Shown here: piece after piece, positions 7,788-9,575 of the stretch
Position numbering within the stretch: the first letter of the stretch is position 1
Layout: every line of letters begins with the position of its first letter
Origin: Spirochaetales bacterium
GTDB taxonomy: Bacteria > Spirochaetota > Spirochaetia > Sphaerochaetales > Sphaerochaetaceae
DNA length: 9,575 nucleotides
Direction of reading: 5' to 3'
Assembly (NCBI GenBank): GCA_017962865.1
Contig: JAGCUM010000218.1
Coordinates: 1-9,575, forward strand
Translations under genes and position numbers: made by a program
The notes under the pieces: generated by a model
Told to the model about the DNA's origin: nothing
The model's database searches: none
Seen by the model: the letters and a program-made list of their open reading frames with translations, nothing else

Positions 7788-8309
7788 TCAAGCGCCAGAA
7801 TATTGTAACGCAGATTGTGCTGCGCTTTCCAGTGTAATCTCAAGTTGTTTCTCCTCCAAAGGAGAAAAACGTGCAAGGACATAGTCTGCGACCTGCATCC
7901 CGCCGGTCGGTCTCCCGACCCCGATCCGCAGACGGCAGAAGGCCTCGGTTCCCAGATGTTGGCGAACCGATCTGAGTCCGTTATGGCCACCCATGCCGCC
8001 TCCCAGCTGTCTGCGCACCTCTCCGAACGGAAGCTCGATGTCATCATGGACAACAAGGATGTCCGACGGAGCGATGCCGAAGAACTTCGAGGCCTCCTGG
8101 ACGGAGATGCCGCTCTCGTTCATGAAGGTCTGGGGCTTCAGAAGCACACAGGGGCCGTGTTTTATGAACTGTGCATGGAATTTCGTCTGCCAGGAACCGC
8201 TTTCGCCCATAAGGTCCAGGACCTTGTCACAGACCATGAACCCTACGTTGTGCCGGGTCAGCCTGTACTGGATGCCCGGGTTTCCCAGAAAGACTATCAT
8301 CTTGGCCAT
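7788..8309 (-). CDS. pth: Peptidyl-tRNA hydrolase
   Basis: Cytoplasmic enzyme that cleaves the ester bond of peptidyl-tRNAs dropped from ribosomes, recycling tRNA; it is normally essential. The 173-residue product carries all the family hallmarks: FLGNPG (7-12), the catalytic His20 in RHNVGF, Asn64 in KPQTFMNESG, Asp89 in VHDDIELPFG, and Asn110 in GGMGGHNGLRS, with the LRIGVGRP motif downstream. It is slightly shorter than the usual 185-195 residues, with the shortening mainly at the C terminus; the catalytic core is complete. It is the first gene of the minus-strand run, followed by the GH13 gene after 17 bases. No convincing Shine-Dalgarno site precedes the ATG. The -10 box ends 6 bases before it, so the mRNA may be leaderless. 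Confidence 0.97.
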   Translation of the reverse strand: MAKMIVFLGNPGIQYRLTRHNVGFMVCDKVLDLMGESGSWQTKFHAQFIKHGPCVLLKPQTFMNESGISVQEASKFFGIAPSDILVVHDDIELPFGEVRRQLGGGMGGHNGLRSVRQHLGTEAFCRLRIGVGRPTGGMQVADYVLARFSPLEEKQLEITLESAAQSALQYSGA

Positions 8310-8315
8310 ACTTCA

Positions 8316-8344
8316 ATAATAAGGCCCAAAGCCCTTCTTCGCAA
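8316..8344 (-). promoter_or_regulatory. Promoter for pth (leftward arm of divergent region)
   Basis: On the minus strand TTGCGA (8344-8339, four of six) and TATTAT (8321-8316, five of six) are separated by 17 bases. The -10 box ends 6 bases before the pth ATG at 8309, so the expected transcription start coincides with the A of the start codon. It sits back to back with the DUF4416 promoter, the two -35 boxes being 6 bases apart. Confidence 0.5.
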
Positions 8345-8350
8345 GGAAAG

Positions 8351-8379
8351 TTGACAAGCCGGCCTCCTGAGAGGACAAT
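8351..8379 (+). promoter_or_regulatory. Promoter for the DUF4416 gene (rightward arm of divergent region)
   Basis: A perfect TTGACA (8351-8356), a 17-base spacer and GACAAT (8374-8379, four of six) are present. The predicted start of transcription is 8386, exactly the A of the DUF4416 ATG, again predicting a leaderless message. A possible Shine-Dalgarno-like GAGAGG at 8369-8374 overlaps the -10 box and lies 11 bases from the ATG; it would be usable only if transcription began further upstream. Confidence 0.5.
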
Positions 8380-8385
8380 CTAAAC

Positions 8386-8925
8386 ATGGCAACAGCAAGG
8401 GATTTCCGGAAATGTGCATTGGTCATAGGCATTCTCTCCACATCCGAGGACAGAAAAGAAGAGATAACAACGATGCTTGAAACCGATTTCGGCCCGGTAG
8501 AAGAGCAGAGCCCCATCATGGACTTTCCCTACACGGATTACTACGACAACGAGATGGGCAGCCGCCCCGTGCGTTACCTGTTTCTGATGAAGAATCTTGT
8601 GGATCCCTCCACATTGGCAGATATCAAGACCAGGACCAACGAGCTTGAGAAGAACTTCTCGGACGAAAACGGCAACAGGAAGCTCAACCTGGATCCGGGC
8701 ATCCTCTCTTTGTCCAACTTCATTCTTGCCACCTGCAAGGACCGCTCCCACCGCATTCCCCTGAAGGACGGAATCTACGCCGAGACAACCCTCATCTACC
8801 AGGACCACGGTTTCCAAACCCTTCCGTGGACCTATGCCGACTACCGGTCCGATGATATCCGTGCCATCCTCAAGTCTTTCAGAGACCGATACCGCACAGC
8901 CTTGAAAAACATAGAAAAAAACTGA
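8386..8925 (+). CDS. DUF4416 family protein, function unknown
   Basis: A 179-residue soluble protein of the DUF4416 family, whose biochemical role I do not know. Family-type stretches are clear: ALVIGILST near the N terminus (11-19), FPYTDYYDNEMG (47-58), LVDPSTLADIKTRTNELE (71-88), LNLDPGILSLSNFILAT (100-116), KDRSHRIPLKDGIYAETTL (118-136) and PWTYADYRSDD (147-157). There is no signal peptide or membrane segment, so it is probably cytoplasmic. The many conserved Asp, Tyr, His and Arg residues suggest a catalytic or ligand-binding pocket, but this is inference. The length fits the family and the protein looks complete. It is transcribed divergently from pth across a 76-base region, and the lipoprotein-like gene starts 63 bases after it on the same strand. 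Confidence 0.9.
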   Translation: MATARDFRKCALVIGILSTSEDRKEEITTMLETDFGPVEEQSPIMDFPYTDYYDNEMGSRPVRYLFLMKNLVDPSTLADIKTRTNELEKNFSDENGNRKLNLDPGILSLSNFILATCKDRSHRIPLKDGIYAETTLIYQDHGFQTLPWTYADYRSDDIRAILKSFRDRYRTALKNIEKN

Positions 8926-8981
8926 AAAAGTTTCGGAAAACGCCCTGACATTTCTAATGAAAACGACAGTTTTTCTGTTAT

Positions 8982-8987
8982 AGGAGG
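8982..8987 (+). promoter_or_regulatory. Consensus Shine-Dalgarno set unusually close to a start codon
   Basis: A perfect AGGAGG ends one base before the ATG at 8989, whereas about 5-9 bases is usual. No other in-frame start codon exists nearby, upstream or downstream, so the ATG is still the only candidate. The spacing may lower initiation, which fits the broken state of the gene. Confidence 0.5.
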
Positions 8988-8988
8988 T

Positions 8989-9575
8989 ATGAAGAGAAAA
9001 ACATACCCCAAAACCGTCGCAATCGTCGTTTCGGCAATCCTTCTTGCCGTATCTTGTTCGCTTGCCAGCCCGGACAGACTGCTGGAAGTCTCAATCCCCC
9101 GCCATCCATGGGAAACCGATGGACCCAACGAACTCTGGTACACCCTCCGATGGTCCTACGGAACGGAAATCCGCAGCGCCTACATCGGTCCGGAAGAGAG
9201 GCTTGTCAGCATCCATGTTCCCATCGGCGAGACCGTTCTGATCGCTGCCTATCCCCTAGGCTAAATGGCCCCATTCGGGTCAATAATCACGCCTCTCGAC
9301 GATTGAATCCAAGTGTCTCTGAATCAGAATGACGGGGTGATCGTCAACGAGCTGATTGACCTCGACCGCACTGTCACACAACGGCTGAACTATGGCCCGA
9401 TTCGCGATAGTATGCTGAAAAAATGCACCGACCTTCGCAGAATAGAGAAGGTTTCTCTCTTGCGTGATCTGCAGAACGGAGAGCTCTCGCAGACCTCTTT
9501 CAAGGCAGTTTCGCTCTTCGGTGTGGACCCGTTCGTCCTGCCGAACGGACTGTGGATAAGCGAGTACCTCTGCGA
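8989..9575 (+). pseudogene. Lipoprotein-like gene interrupted by two in-frame stop codons, 3' end outside window
   Basis: The first segment (8989-9264, 91 codons) begins with a lysine/arginine-rich n-region, a hydrophobic core and a probable lipobox LAVSC, with Cys23 as the lipidated residue, so an exported lipoprotein is likely. The mature part contains LWYTLRWSYGTEIRSAY and IHVPIGETVLIAAYPLG, which look beta-strand-rich. After TAA at 9262-9264 the same frame continues with plausible protein (MAPFGSIITPLDD), meets TGA at 9304-9306, then runs open for 89 codons to the window edge with coding-like composition (for example VIVNELIDLDRTVTQRLNYG). One base change at each stop (GAA to TAA, CGA to TGA) would restore an unbroken frame. 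I read this as one gene with two nonsense mutations; sequencing error or a short real 91-residue gene are alternatives. I do not recognise the family. Confidence 0.6.

Noticed and set aside
7771..7791. TTG at 7791 as start of the GH13 protein, overlapping the pth stop
   Set aside because: The ATG at 7770 has GGGAG 6 bases upstream; the TTG has no such site and would add only seven residues.
8922..8988. Rho-independent terminator after the DUF4416 gene
   Set aside because: Only 4-5 bp A/T-rich stems (AAACT/AGTTT; ACAG/CTGT) can be drawn, with no GC-rich hairpin followed by a T-run, so support is too weak.
9262..9306. Recoding of TGA or TAA as amino acids in this genome
   Set aside because: TGA ends five intact genes and TAA ends two intact genes here, and neither stop in the lipoprotein-like gene has an obvious recoding structure.

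Overview
The window reads as ordinary chromosome from a free-living or gut-type bacterium with roughly even base composition. A spirochaete, perhaps of the Sphaerochaeta group, fits best. The grounds are the DUF4416 family protein, a lipoprotein signal with a loose lipobox, and a carbohydrate-centred gene set that includes a long GH13 protein of a type I associate with spirochaetes. This placement is inference from protein character only. TGA and TAA both act as ordinary stops in the intact genes.

Layout: positions 1-1265 (+) hold the 3' part of a glycoside hydrolase family 2 gene that enters from the left. It ends exactly against the stop of a leftward set of genes. Read in the direction of transcription (minus strand), that set is pth (8309 to 7788), a 1083-residue GH13 alpha-glucan enzyme (7770 to 4519), then after a 55-base gap with its own good promoter an SLC1/DAACS-like transporter (4463 to 3198), an unknown membrane protein of about eight helices (3198 to 2458), and a family GT4 glycosyltransferase (2444 to 1266). 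On the right, a 76-base divergent region separates pth from a DUF4416 gene (8386-8925, +). Next comes a lipoprotein-like gene (from 8989, +) whose reading frame is broken by two in-frame stops but otherwise continues to the window edge.

Functionally, the left and middle are about carbohydrate: GH2 cleaves beta-glycosides, GH13 acts on alpha-glucans, and the GT4 enzyme probably glycosylates a lipid or cell-surface acceptor. Pth is a housekeeping translation enzyme that heads the leftward transcript. The SLC1-like protein keeps the family fold pattern but has lost nearly all the known substrate and sodium ligands, so its job is unclear.

The most interesting signals are: (1) three well-placed sigma70-type promoters whose -10 boxes lie only 6-7 bases before an ATG, which predicts leaderless mRNAs for first genes, while genes inside operons carry Shine-Dalgarno sites; (2) the degenerate SLC1 transporter; (3) the lipoprotein-like gene with two stops in an otherwise intact frame; and (4) the large GH13 protein with long unassigned flanking regions. 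I saw no CRISPR array, tRNA, rRNA, insertion sequence, phage or defence system, and no gene-free stretch above 300 bases.
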